Assembly (NCBI GenBank): GCA_907163375.1
Contig: CAJQUW010005701.1
Coordinates: 310,001 to 374,000, forward strand
Source: Prostheceraeus crozeri
Lineage: Eukaryota > Platyhelminthes > Polycladida > Euryleptidae
Direction of reading: 5' to 3'
Length of the DNA stretch: 64,000 bases
Shown: positions 49,384-61,342 of the stretch, piece after piece
Layout: every line of letters begins with the position of its first letter
Position numbering within the stretch: the stretch's first letter is position 1
Notes under the pieces: model-generated
The model's database searches: none
What the model saw: the letters and a program-made list of their open reading frames with translations, nothing else
What the model was told of the DNA's origin: nothing
Program-made: the position numbers and the translations under genes

Positions 49384-52232
49384 TTTTTTATTTATTTTTA
49401 TTGAACGAAACTGTTTACAGTGACATTTTGTCCGAGGACTTCAAGGGCACTTTACATAAAAACGAAAAAAAATTGCCAGAAGATACAAAAAATGCGATCC
49501 ATAGCATGGTGTGGCAGATAGGTCTACATGTAAAGGCAGTAGACACACACACAGACAGAGAAAGGGAGAGAGAGAAAAAAATGATAAATTATGAAAAAGA
49601 GGAACGTAGCAGTTCTGCCTTCAGGGCGGACTTGAAGGTGGAAAGGGATGGAATTGATTTAAGAGAGGAAGGAAGGGAGTTCCAAACCCGTGCGGCAGCT
49701 ACAGGAAACGCACGAGCGCCCACAGTCTTGAGGCGAGAAGAGGGCAGCATAAGGTTCGAGGAGGAAGAGGAGCGCAACGAGCGCCTGGATTCGATGGATG
49801 AGGAAAGTTGAAGATAAGAATTAAGGTAAGGTGGGGCAAGGCCATGAAGGCATTTGAAAACGATCACGGCAAGACGAAAGTTAATACGGTCACGTATTGG
49901 TAGCCATTCGAGGGATAAAAGAGTTGGAGTCACGTGGTCGCGTGCTCGAATGTTTCGGACGAGGCGGCAGGTTGCATTGAGGATGCGTTGAAATTTGGAG
50001 AGGGAGTTGTCGGGAAGGCCATAGAGAATAGTGGAGCAATAATCGAGTCTGGAGTGGATAACAGAAGTGGCAAGAGTCTTGGCCACAGGCTCAGAGATAC
50101 ACCGTCGGATGGACCACAATTGATGGAGGGCACAGAAGCACTTTGTCGTAGTGTCAGATATGGGGTCGCATTGAAAGGCAGGGGTCAATAAGCACACCAA
50201 GATTGCGGAGTTTGCTTGCAGGAGAGATCGTGGTGCAATCAATTACGATAGGGTGGTTTGGGGCTTGGTGACGACGCCTTTGAGAGGTGATCCACATGAT
50301 ATCAGTCTTGCTAGTGTTGAGGAGAAGATGATTTGCGCTCAGCCATTTCCGAACGTCGGAGATGCAGCTTGACATACGGGAAGCGAGGGTGGCGGAGTCA
50401 GATGGATGACAAGATCCAAAAATCTGTAAGTCGTCTGCGTAGATATGGTAGGAGAGACCATATGACTCGATGATTTTGGGAAGGTCAGCAGTGTAAATGA
50501 GGAACAGAAGGGGGCCTAGCACAGAACCTTGAGGGACACCATGTCGAGCCGGAGAAGGGATAGATTGAGAGGTTTCACATTTCACACTGTAAGAACGCTC
50601 AGACAGGAATGAGGTTAGCCAAGATAAGACCTGGCCCTTGATGCCGAAGGAGATTTCCAGACGTTGGAGAAGAATACCATGATGGACCGAATCGAAGGCC
50701 GATGAGAGGTCAAGGAGGGAGAGGAGCACTGCCTTGCCTTGGTCAATCACGGTGAGGATGTCGGATGAGATCTTTAAGAGGGCAGTTTCGGTCGAATGAT
50801 TAGAACGATACGCTGACTGCAGTTGTGGAAAGAGGTCTTCGCAGTTCATGTAGGAACAGATCTGTTTGGCGACCAGCCGTTCAAGGACTTTGGAGAGATG
50901 CAGAGCTTGGAGATGGGTCTGTACGAAGAGACGTCATTTGGATCAGGATTGCCCTTTTTCAAAGTGGGGTTTATAACCGCCTCCTTCCATAAACGCGGGA
51001 CAGAACCAGAAGATAGTGATTGGTTGAACAGATGGTGTAGGAAAGGTGCAACGAGATCGATGTTCAACTTTAGAAACTCAGATGGGAGAGGATCGCGTGC
51101 ATTGTGCTTAGGGGGCAGTTTGATGAGGGCGTTGATGACATCCGTTAATTCGGGGTTGACGAAATTCGGATAAATCACAGCTCGAGGGTACAGTTGAGAA
51201 GGTAGGCGGAGGGGCGTTCGATGTGGCATCGTGGATGGATCTGACCTTGTCTAGGGTGTGCTGATGAAAGGCTAAGGCTGAGATGTTAGAGTTAGGGTTG
51301 CACCGGCTGCGTCCCATGAGGGCGTTAATTGATGTCCAGGCCAGTCGAGGATTTTTCTTCTCTGAGTCGATTTTGGCCTTCCAGAAATCCTCGCGCTTCT
51401 GGCGAGTGAGCTGTTTGTACTGCCGTCTACACAGTTTCAACTCCGATAGCATGGTAGCAGCAGACTCAGCATCGACACGTTTGATGTGACGTTCAAGTCG
51501 ACGTACTTGCTGTTTTGAAATTTTGCACTCTTGATCAAACCAGGGATCAGATGGTCGGATCCTACAGCGTACTGTCTTCGAGGGTGCAACAGTATTCAGC
51601 ACAGACACTAGTTCGTTGCTGATCAGTTCAGCTAGCTCGTCGATGTTGGATGCACATGACGGATGAACACAGATTGCGGAGTTGGCGATGAATGTTCGAA
51701 GGTCAAGGGTGTTAAGGAACCGCCACGGGCGAGTTGTGATCGTGCGATAAATAGGGGGTGGGCGAGGTAAGGATGAGTGCCAAACTACGAGACGGTGATC
51801 GGAGAGACCGCAATCATGGATGTCAGTAGGAGGGGTAGGGAAGTCAGCTCTCGAGACAACAAGGTCAACTGTACCGCCACGGTCATGAGTCGGACCTCGA
51901 ACATGACAGACTAGGCCGTAGGCACTGAGTAGCTGTAGGAGAGAAGTAGCATGATGATCACTGTCATTTTCGACGTGAATATTGAGGTCACCGGCGATGA
52001 AAAGTGGCTCGTTAGGGGTAATGAAGATATCAATGATGTTAGAGAGTTCAGTGAAGAATAGCGTGGACACTGGGCCGGTTCTGGAGATCTGAATGACAAT
52101 AGCAGATACAGAACGAGATGTAATTCGGAAGGCGAGGCATTCGAAGGTCGAAGGGTTGGGGAAGGTCAGTCGGTTCATCTTCACATTGGGAGCAGCAATC
52201 GTGACTACGCCACCATGATTTGTGAGGAGGGA
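49384..52232 (-). mobile_element. CR1/L2-like LINE inserted in the satellite, copy 9
   Basis: The best-preserved LINE. On the minus strand, 52184-51108 is the AP-endonuclease and linker (AGDLNIHVEND, GLSDHRLVVW, DPWFDQECK). 51229-50846 is the RT start (PLPSEFLKLN, NDVSSYRPIS). 50849-50154 has LLDLSSAFDSVHH, HGVPQGSVLGPLLF and the catalytic YADDLQIF. 50242-49589 is the C-terminal domain (LDYCSTILYGLP, ARVWNSLPSSLKSIPSLSTF). Three frameshifts break it. The 5' end is truncated inside the endonuclease. The 3' end has AATAAA followed by an A-rich tail (ATAAATAAAAAA) abutting the satellite. Confidence 0.92.
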
Positions 52233-54250
52233 TTTGGTGTTAGAGATCGTAGAAAGTCGTGCAATATCTCATTTGAAAGCTCAAAGTGAGAAAAATGCAG
52301 TGGAAAGCTCGGTTTGGTCCACTTTTCCTGGGTTTAGGGACGAAAATTGCGGGAAAACGTCTGAGTTGGAAAAGGGCGGGTTTTGGATGTTTTGGGATGG
52401 GAAAAGTCGTTTTTCGTCATGAAGGAGTGCTCGGATGGGAAAATGGAGTGCAAATTCGGAATCTACGTGACATTTTGGGTCTAGGAACTTCTTTCCAGCA
52501 AAATCGGAGAGAAAAAGTTCCGACCCCCCCTGTCAAACTTTCAACTTTGGTGTTAGAGATCGTAGACAGTCGTGCAATAGGTCATTTGAAAGCTAAGAGT
52601 GAGAAAAATGCAGTGGAAAGCTCAGTTTGGTCCTATTTTTCTGGGTTTAGGGAGGAAAATGGCAGGAAAACGTCAGAGTTGGAAAAGTCCGGTGTTGGAT
52701 GTTTTGGGATGAGAAAAGTCGTTTTTCGACATGAAGGAGTGCTCGGATGGGAAAATGGAGTGCAAATTCGGAATCTACGTGACATTTTGGGTCTAGGAAC
52801 TTCTTTCCAGCAAAATCGGAGAGAAAAAGTTCCGACCCCCCCTGTCAAACTTTCAACTTTGGTGTTAGAGATCGTAGAAAGTCGTGCAATAGCTCATTTG
52901 AAAGCTCAAAGTGAGAAAAATGCAGTGGAAAGCTCGGTTTGGTCCACTTTTCCTGGGTTTAGGGACGAAAATGGCGGGAAAACGTCCGAGTTGGAAAAGT
53001 CCGGTGTTGGATGTTTTGCGATGAGAAAAGTCGTTTTTCGACATGAAGGAGGTCTCGGATGGGAAAATGGAGTGCAAATTCGGAATCTACGTGACATTTT
53101 GAATCTAGGAACTTCTTTCCAGCAAAATCGGAGAGAAAAAGTTCTGACCCCCCCCCTGTCAAACTTCCAACTTTGGTGTTAGAGATCGTAGACAGTCGTG
53201 CAATAGGTCATTTGAAAGCTAAGAGTGAGAAAAATGCAGTGGAAAGCTCAGTTTGGTCCTATTTTTCTGGGTTTAGGGAGGAAAATGGCAGGAAAACGTC
53301 AGAGTTGGAAAAGTCCGGTGTTGGATGTTTTGGGATGAGAAAAGTCGTTTTTCGACATGAAGGAGTGCTCGGATGGGAAAATGGAGTGCAAATTCGGAAT
53401 CTACGTGACATTTTGAATCTAGGAACTTCTTTCCAGCAAAATTGGAGAGAAAAAGTTCCGACCCCCCCCCCTGTCAAACTTTCAACTTTGGTGTCAGAGA
53501 TCGTACAAAGTCGTGTGATAGCTCATTTGAAAGCTAAGAGTGAGAGAAAAATGCAGTGGAAAACTCAGTTTGGTCCACTTTTCCTGGTTTTAGGGAGGAA
53601 AATGGCAGGAAAACGTCAGAGTTGGAAAAGTCCGGTGTTGGATGTTTTGGGATGAGAAAAGTCGTTTTTCGACATGAAGGAGGTCTCGGATGGGAAAATT
53701 GAGTGCAAATTCGGAATTTTTGGTCAATTTTTGGTTAGGATGGATGTTTCCAGCGACATCGGAGAGGAAAGGTTTGAGGACGTCCTCCCACCTCAGACTT
53801 CCAACTTTGGTTGTAGGGATCGTAGAAAGTCGTGCAATAGCTTATTTGAAAGCTAAGAATGAGACAAAATCAGAGGAAAACACGGCTTGTTCCTATCTGC
53901 CTTCCTTTCGAGGTGAGACGTCATTGAAAATTTTGGACATTGGCGAAAAAACGACAGTTAGAATTTTTATGAAAATCGCTCTAGCGGGTGAACCAAGCCT
54001 CGGACGGGAAAACAGAGACCAGATTTGGAATCAGCGTCAAATTCTGCATCGGCATGGTAAATTTGAAAGCCATCGGAGGGAAAAATCTTTTCAGCATTTT
54101 TCCGAAATACGAGTTAGAATTTTACGATAGCTGTGGGCTGTAGAGCCAAAACGAAGCATCGGATGGGAAAACGGAGGGCAGATTCGGATTCAGCGTCAAA
54201 TTCTACATGAAAATGGCGAATTTCCAGCTCAATCGGAGCACTAGAACGGG
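52233..54250 (+). repeat. Satellite array of ~313-bp units, right part
   Basis: Units begin TTGGTGTTAGAGATCGTAG at 52234, 52547, 52859, 53173 and 53488, with a degenerate one at 53807 (spacings 313, 312, 314, 315, 319). Length differences come mainly from a C-run near each unit end. Units are highly similar up to ~53700 and then decay. Long plus-strand frames exist only because the unit is close to a multiple of three. Confidence 0.93.
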
Positions 54251-56040
54251 AGATAGACGGGTTTAAAGTTTTTGGATGATGGGTATTACGTCATCAGCTG
54301 ATCGCCACAAACTATTTAAGTGGAAACTCTGCTTGTGGAAATCAGTTCTCCTCCCGACTGGGTTGGGGTAGGTGAACTCCGGAGCTCCGATGATAGCATT
54401 GGCAACCTGAAAAGCCGGGTTTCTGTAAGAAACCGACTTAGAAAATTTCATTGCTGAACTCAGCTAAGGCGTCAGACTTAAGAGGTTCGCCAGGAGATGG
54501 CCTTCGTCTCCAGGCCATAAAAGACTCCAAAACTGTAAAGGCTTGTAACTTTGCTTCTACAAGTCCGTTTGACTTGATTCAAAAATGGTTCGGTCGCTAT
54601 TGACCTGCCCTAAGTGATAGACTACATATAAAATTTCATAAGTAGTGCTAAAAAGTTAAAAAATTTAAATTCACTAGTTTTGGAGGTTTTCTGGGGTTTT
54701 CGACCCTGCTGAAGTCAATGAAAGCATTTTTAATGATGTCTGAGCCAGTCTTCTCATGTCTTACCATGATAGAAGCGGCTTTTCATTGACAGCGAGCAAG
54801 ACACGGAGAGTTTTGCTGTAATATTCCACTGACAGGGTGTTCCTTCGGGACGGCGGACGATGCCGTAGTGATAAGTGTGGCAAGGGAGTGTGTCATATTT
54901 TAGACCGAAACCGCGGGGGCAACTCATGTCTCATGTTGGGCATTTGACACAGTTCTCAACGTAGCACTTTGAACGCCAATCGGTTGAGTCTTAGCTATCT
55001 TGTCATGGGTGGCCTCTAAACATCTCCATTGCAAAACGCTGGTGAATCACGGCTTGTTATCCCTCTCTACGGCTTGCTATGAAGCTGATCAAAGCAACGA
55101 GTTGCTTCCTCTTACCAACTCCACTGGTTAAATATTAGGTAGTACTAGTTTCCCTACTATACGATTTCACCTATTTTTCAAACTCAAATTTGACCCACTT
55201 CTGGGTCGAAAAAGTGGGTTGAACTTAACTTTTTTAAATAGAGGATATTGAATACTTTACGCTCCAGGTATTTGTATATTCATAGCGTTGACGAGAAACT
55301 TTATCATGTTGACAGGACTCCGTCAAAGAAGCCATAATTTCGAAAACTTGCATTAAATTCGAAACTCAGAAAGTGTACACTTTTGCAAATTAAGAGAATT
55401 GTTTACTGTGACATTTTTTAAACATTAAAGTTTGATCATGGTGTTTATTCGTGAGCGTCGCTGAGAAAGTGTATTAGTTTATGCAAATATAGCTCCTGAA
55501 TTTTTCACGATTTTTTTGAAATTTCAATTTTTTTCACTTTTTTCAAATTTTTTTGCTATGTTTGATCGACTACTGCTGTGTTCTCGGTGCAAAAAAGTAA
55601 CATCTGCAACTTGAAACCTGTAGAGATGGACATTCTTGAGCGAGTACAAAAAGAATTTTTCTCAAACTCGTGACGAGATCTGAGTGAGAGGTCTTTAAAA
55701 AACAGTAATTTTTTCAAATTTTTAGCTTATGGTTAAAAAATCTGAATTTTAAATGCCAAAAAAGTGACTTTCCACTCAAAATTTTTCCAAAAAACTTTGG
55801 ATTCTCTCTAGATAAACCCAAATGGATAAAATATGTGAATTTGAAGTAAATTTGAAGACATCAGCCACAGGCCATTTGGTGATTTGACGTGGAATGACCC
55901 AAGTGTTAAACTTGTCCAACACACATCTTCTAAGGTCTAACTGCCATGAAATCATCATGTTTAAAGTTTTAAAGCCCCTATGATAAATAGCAAGGATCTT
56001 TTACATGTTGTGAAATATAGACGTGTGTAGAGAGAGGTTT
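54251..56040. other. Non-coding stretch, no gene seen
   Basis: 54.25-54.55 kb has short inverted pieces (for example GGCCTTCGTCTCCAGGCC). 55.4-55.8 kb is rich in T and A runs. Nothing coding. Confidence 0.35.
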
Positions 56041-56049
56041 TGACCTGAA

Positions 56050-57220
56050 GTCATGAATATATTTCTTCACTACCCCTTAAATGGAAATGGTAAGGGTGGT
56101 GGAAGAATCATCAGAGCAACATGTTCTGTGGTAATGCAGGCAATGACAGTCACGGTTGGACTTAGAGATTTAGCGTTTTATACGAGTATAACATACATCA
56201 ATGATAACTGTTGTTGTAGAGTGCACACATGCATTTACTAACTTAGCCATTGGTGAATGACATAGCTAAATTGCTAAAGTCCATCATCTAAGGGGTAGGG
56301 TTACCTACCGTTGGATTTATGGACTTAGGGATTTGGATAACACAAATGAACGATCTATTTTAGTGTAGAATGCGTGATGCATATGTTCGCTTTATAAAAT
56401 GACTTTGAAGGCAAGACTTAATTTTCATGGTGAAAAGACAGATTTCATATCGTTGATGAGAGATAGTTACATACTCATTATGTTATACACTTTACATTTG
56501 ATGTGGTCAGCTGAAAGGTGATTGATGCATGTTCAACAGAAGAGTTGTACGTAACTTAGTGATTGGAATCATAAGTGTGTAAAGAGTTCATGAGGAAAAT
56601 ATATAATAGTCAACGCAAGAAAGTTTCTTGTTATCCAAGCTAGGAATATATGAACCTCATTCATCAGTCAGTGTTGTATTTTAAAAGTCGTATGCTGACA
56701 GAGACATAAGTTTACTAAATTATACAGCAAAACTCCTAAATCCATAGGATAGGTGTCCCTGTGTTGAGATTTAAGGATTTAGCGTTTTAAAAGTGTAAGT
56801 TACATAGATAAATCACTAAGTCCATAGCATAGTCAAGCCTATGACAAGACTTGGCGTTTTATATGATCCATGTTAGTAATATCTGTTCGTGTAGAATGTG
56901 ACTCAATGCGTATAGTCAGATAATGTATCATCAATTTCATTCACTTGGTTAGATGATGAAGAAAGTGTGAGATAGAAGTGAAAGCGATCTCATAAAGTTT
57001 AGAACACATAGTAGTAACATTGTAGGAATAAGTAAAGTGAAAGTTATGTCGTATGAAATGAGTGATACAAGACTAGCTCACATTGAACTGAATTGTTAGT
57101 GTAACAAAAAGCTGTGTGGGTTTCAATAACATATCATGTACATGCTGTGTCGTTTTCTTTTCACATAAAGTTGGACTTCAAACAGAGTGGATTGACTTAG
57201 TAATAAAGTTACAACCACTT
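56050..57220 (+). repeat. Recurrent modules upstream of gene A
   Basis: A ~80-bp module (GGATTTAG(C/G)GTTTTATA ... GTGTAGAATGYG) occurs at about 56150-56235, 56315-56390 and 56835-56915, partly at 56755, and inverted at 63015-63105. A second module (AACATTGTRGGAATA...ATGAAATGAGTGAT...GCTGTGTGGG) occurs at about 57015-57130, again at 59520-59630 and partly at 60310-60400. Copies are diverged. Confidence 0.6.
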
Positions 57221-57540
57221 CACTGTTTGTAAAGTTTGGAATAATATCAGAATCATTTCAGTGTTTGCAAGATAGGCGAAGTATAAAATAAAGTCGTGGC
57301 CATGTCACTGTTTGTAAGTTAGGAATTTTGTCAGAATCATTTCAGTGTTAGTAAGATAGGTAAAGTATAAAATAGTGTCACAAGCATTTCACTGTTTGTA
57401 ACGTTAGAAATGAAGTTGATGTTTGTAAAGTTTGAAGTCATGCTAGAATCCTTTCAGTATTTGTAAGATAGGGAACGTATAAAATAATGTTAGAATCCTT
57501 TCAGCATTTGTAACGTTAGAAATAAAGTTGATGTGGGAGA
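57221..57540 (+). repeat. Minisatellite before gene A
   Basis: Diverged tandem units around CACTGTTTGTAAAGTTAGAA, AATCCTTTCAGTGTTTGTAA and AAGTATAAAATA. TATAAAAT recurs at ~57281, 57361 and 57478; the last could act as a TATA box for gene A but is about 140 bp from the likely leader end. Related units occur at 60435-60930 and, reversed, at 63.2-63.7 kb. Confidence 0.7.
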
Positions 57541-57615
57541 GAGAAGTTGTTGAAGAGAGAAGTATGTAAGGCGCTTCTCCTCACCTAATTTCACTCCTGT
57601 TTCCTCCTTTCAACG
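57541..57615 (+). other. Probable 5' untranslated exon of gene A
   Basis: A pyrimidine-rich leader ending at the strong donor CAACG|GTGAGT. The next acceptor, TTATCTTCCAG at 57811-57821, lies seven bases before the gene A start codon, giving a 206-bp leader intron (57616-57821). The upstream limit is a guess. Confidence 0.55.
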
Positions 57616-57828
57616 GTGAGTCGTCTGACGTTTGCTATCAAACGTTCTAAGTTACAGATTTAAAGTCAGATCTTACAGGTATCATTGATACACTTTCTAG
57701 CACTAGGGTTTTAAGGTTAGGATATTCATTGTCTGTCCTATGCCATTTATTACGAACATGCTTCTGATAAACAGTGCTTTCTTGAGAGAACTGTAGTAAA
57801 TAACTGACTTTTATCTTCCAGTTTCAAC

Positions 57829-59087
57829 ATGGTTTTATCAAAGTCTTCGCGCTACAGCGTCACAAGATGTTCATGCGATAAAGTATACAGAGGGACCGAA
57901 TACAAAAAGCACTTCAGACAGGTGGAACACATTGGGGAGCATAAGAAGGTCTTTGAAATAAAGACATGTGTCCATCATGCTGTGGAAGCAGACTCTGACT
58001 TTGTGGAATTTAGGAAACGGCATGACCAGTGTCCTAGTGCGTCTATTTCTAACTGCCACTTCAAAAAGTGGTTTGATGACTTGTATAGACGAAGGCAGGA
58101 GGAGAGGGCGGCTGTAAGACACATTGTCGACTTGGATGATGATGGGAGCAATCATTTCCTCAGCGATACAAGCAGCAGTGAGGAGGAAGGGGAAGTACAG
58201 GTGAGAGCCGTTTTCATGAGTGGTAAACAGGAATCTGAACATGTATCTGAGCACGCATCTGAACATGTAGAGGAGCCACTTAACACTTCTACGCCATAGA
58301 AAGGCGGTATACGCGAAAAAACAAGAGCTCTAGATAGAGATGAGTTGAAGGCGAAGGCATCACAGCAAGCCCATTACATGCTGCTCAAAGATCGCTATGA
58401 GGCCGTGAATAGACAAAATAAAGAGATGGTGCAGGACATAGCCAAACTAGACATTAAAGTGGGAACGGTGAAAGTCTTACAGGAGGAAGTATTACAGCTG
58501 CAGAAGAGAGAGGAAACATTAATGAAAGAGAGGCGGGAATGGAAGGAGAAGGAGATGGCTTATGAGGAGGTAGTGTCCGAGTTGAATCATCAGAGGCAGG
58601 AGGTTACCAGACTTGGTGTGATAGAGAGGAACTGTCAAGGGATGAGAGAAGAAAATCATGATCTGAAGAGGAGACTTAGTCAGGCTGAAGACATCAACAA
58701 GGAAATGAAGAGAAGACAAGTAGAGGTACACCTGCCAATCTACAGAAACCAAGTATGTGACGTGCCTACTGTTACAGACGATTTAAACACCACGCAGGAG
58801 TGCTACGAGGGAGGTGGGGTCACCTGCATTCATATCAGTATGGAGGTAGACGGTCGACTGTGTGATTTTTCAGTGAGAAAAGTGAAGAGGAAAATTCCTA
58901 GTAAGTTACTCGAACGTCATTGCCTCTCAATCAACTGTAACACCTTTTTTCTTTCTTACAGAGATCTTCGAGCAAAAGTAGAGAGGAGCCGGAGAACGCC
59001 ACAGACAGCCTTCATGAGGCTAGTGAATGTCCCAAACAGCCTTTATGGCTACCCATAATGAGGCCAGAAAGTGTTTTCACTTTCTGA
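57829..59087 (+). CDS. Gene A: unrecognised zinc-finger-like / coiled-coil protein
   Basis: Best read as three coding exons, 57829-58200, 58300-58872 and 58962-59087, giving 356 residues; both introns start GTGAGA (99 and 89 bp). The N-terminus has C14, C16, H28, H34 and H38 (RCSCDKVYRG...KKHFRQVEHIGEHKK), which could bind zinc. An acidic Ser-rich stretch (DTSSSEEEGEV) ends exon 1. Exon 2 is a long charged coiled coil (~140-255) followed by a Cys-containing region. Exon 3 is short and charged (SSSKSREEPENATDS). An alternative donor CTA|GTAAGT at 58901 would end the protein at IFEQK (330 residues). I recognise no family. A candidate polyadenylation signal ATTAAA lies at 59278. It is surrounded by modules repeated around gene B. 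Confidence 0.65.
58201..58299 (+). other. Gene A intron 1, open in frame
   Basis: Donor CAG|GTGAGA, acceptor ACGCCATAG. Length 99, phase 0, and the only in-frame stop is the TAG of the acceptor itself. If retained, translation adds 32 residues with an SEHVSEHASEHVEE repeat and stops, giving a 156-residue short form. Confidence 0.6.
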
Positions 59088-59224
59088 CGGTTCCAAGCCC
59101 GTTGAACTCAGAGGATGGGTTGAAAATTGATGAAAGGGATGAAAGGATGGCCACTCACACGCCAAACGTATACAGAAATCAAATTTCTATCTTCATTAGT
59201 TTGCAATCTCTCTTCACAGTGTGA

Positions 59225-60434
59225 TGATTTTGAAACACTCATCTTCAGCGAGCTAATAATGAATAATCAAAGTCTCCATTAAACTAGAGTTCTGAAGTAA
59301 CTCATACGTTACTAGACATGAAGGCATCAAATGTTACTCGTGTAAATTGAAATGAACAACTGAAGCATATTAGGTTCTCATAACCTTCTCACACCTGAGT
59401 AACAGGAATTTACAGGTCTGAGTCATGCACGTGAATGCGATACAATTCACAACAATCATTGCACAGTGATTAGAGTGTTAGAATACATGGTAGGGATTGT
59501 GTTGAGACCACTGCAGTAACATTGTGGGAATAATTAAAGTGAAAAGTTGTGTTACATGAAATGAGTGATGCAAGATTAGCTGACATTGAAATGAATTGCT
59601 AGTGTAACAAACAAGCTATGTGGGATTCAGCATATGTTTGAAGACAAGCGCTGTTAAAGGGTTTTGAGATGATGTAAATTTTATCACATCATGTTCATGG
59701 ATATAACAGAATGAATGTTTCTACTGGTTGAGTGTATGAGATAGAACCCATAACATAGTTGTATGTAAATTATAGGTTCATATTCGATGAAAGCAAAGAT
59801 TGAGATTGCAAAGTTTAATGAATAGGTAGTGTAATTAACTGTTTGAATCAGTGACATAGTTAAAAGAAACAGCAATACCATATCGAGACATAAACATATA
59901 GCATCAGGACGTTTGGTTTATTCATGTAAAAGTTAAATAGAAGCAACTTGTTGATGCAGCATGACATCATGAGTGCGAAAGCAGGAATAACATGCTATGA
60001 CTGGAGCATCCGTTGAAATTGATCGTATGTCAACTGTACATGAAAAGCTATTTCCAAAAGCTTGACATGGACACATTAAGAGTTAAGTCACTGCAAGCCT
60101 TCATATTGATGAGCATGTAGTCACACATGATAGAAAAATTACTAATGTCATAAATGTGGGAATCAGTGCATGTTTAGAGTCAGGTACTAATAGTTGTTTC
60201 ATGATAGTATTTGATATCGAAGATTTAATGTAATGTATCGCATGTCAATAGATTTCAGGTGTAATAGAATAAATGTCGTTGCAGGTTTTTAGTGTATAGG
60301 ATAGAACACATGAAATGAATTGGTAGTATAACAAAAAAGCTGTGTGGGTTTCAATAACATCATGTACATGCTGTGTCGTTTTCTTGTCGTCTCAATAGAG
60401 TGGATTGACTTAGTAATAAAGTTACAACCATTTT
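59225..60434. repeat. Non-coding spacer with diverged module copies
   Basis: Contains the second and third copies of the module seen before gene A: 59520-59630 (ATGAAATGAGTGATGCAAGA) and 60310-60430 (AAGCTGTGTGGGTTTCAATA, CATGTACATGCTGTGTCG, GAGTGGATTGACTTAGTAAT). The last also matches 57110-57230. Confidence 0.65.
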
Positions 60435-60930
60435 ACTGTTTGTAAAGTTAGAAATGTGGTTGACGTTTGTAAAGTTAGAAATAAAGTTGATGATTGTGAA
60501 GTTAGAAATAAAGCTATAACCATGTCGCTGTTTGTAAGATAGGTGAAATATAAATGAAGTCATATTCACTTCACTGTTTGTAAAGTTAGAAATGTGGTTG
60601 ACGTTTGTAAAGTTAGAAATAAAGTTGATGATTGTGAAGTTAGAAATAAAGTTATAACCATGTCGCTGTTTGTAAGATAGGTGAAATATAAATGAAGTCA
60701 GATTCACTTCACTGTTTGTAAAGTTAAAAATATAGTTGACGTTTGTAAAGCCAGAAATAAAGTTGATGATTGTGAAGTTAGAAATAAAGTTATAACCATG
60801 TCGCTGTTCGTAAGATACGTGAAATATAAATGAAGTCAGATTCACTTCACTGTTTGCAAAGTTAAAAATAAAGTTGATGTTTGTCAAGTTTGAAATCGTG
60901 TTAGAATCCTTTCAGTGTTTGTAAAGTTAG
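60435..60930 (+). repeat. 138-bp tandem repeat, ~3.6 copies
   Basis: ACTGTTTG marks unit starts at 60435, 60573, 60711 and 60849, an exact 138-bp period. Each unit contains three sub-units of the AAGTTAGAAATAAAGTTGAT type. Because 138 is a multiple of three, the minus strand stays open as a repeated 46-residue Asn/Phe/Ile-rich peptide, which is probably not a gene. Confidence 0.92.
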
Positions 60931-61169
60931 AGATAATAGGTTTAATAAGTACGTTAGAGAGTTGACTGTACTGAGATCTAAGGATGTGTTGCTCACATTA
61001 GAATTCAAGTGATTGAATGTCATCTTAATGAAGTTAGAAATGTGTTTGTGGCTGCAAGTGGTGCAAGTTTGGCTTCCCTTCATTCCATTCATCATTTATC
61101 CTTCCCCACTCCATTCCATATCCGAAGATATGTGGCGGGCTTGGGACCGCTTTAGCTGCATTAGAAGGA

Positions 61170-61185
61170 AGTTCTTATAAGAACT
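61170..61185. promoter_or_regulatory. Perfect 16-bp palindrome
   Basis: AGTTCTTATAAGAACT is its own reverse complement. A near-identical AGTTCTTAAAAGAACT, mismatched only at the centre, lies at 63819-63834. Both are followed by TCAT/TGATGGTTCAT-like sequence and preceded by a TTCATCATTT stretch, which points to a shared regulatory or leader element. Function unknown. Confidence 0.5.
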
Positions 61186-61342
61186 CATCATGCATTCACG
61201 AGGAAATGTGGTGAAACAGTGTGCTCTATGTGTGCATGATGATTTTAGGAACTAAAGAACGCCCATCACTCACTCCATCACTGAAAGAAAACATGAACGA
61301 GTTGAGATGACAGCCATTCGTATGCATGTGTAAAACTCTTAC

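Noticed and set aside
52286..53182. 298-codon plus-strand frame as a protein-coding gene
   Set aside because: It is the satellite unit translated; it stays open because the unit is near a multiple of three, and it breaks at variable C-runs.
60360..60887. 175-codon minus-strand frame as a gene
   Set aside because: It consists entirely of a 46-residue repeat from the 138-bp tandem array, with low-complexity composition.
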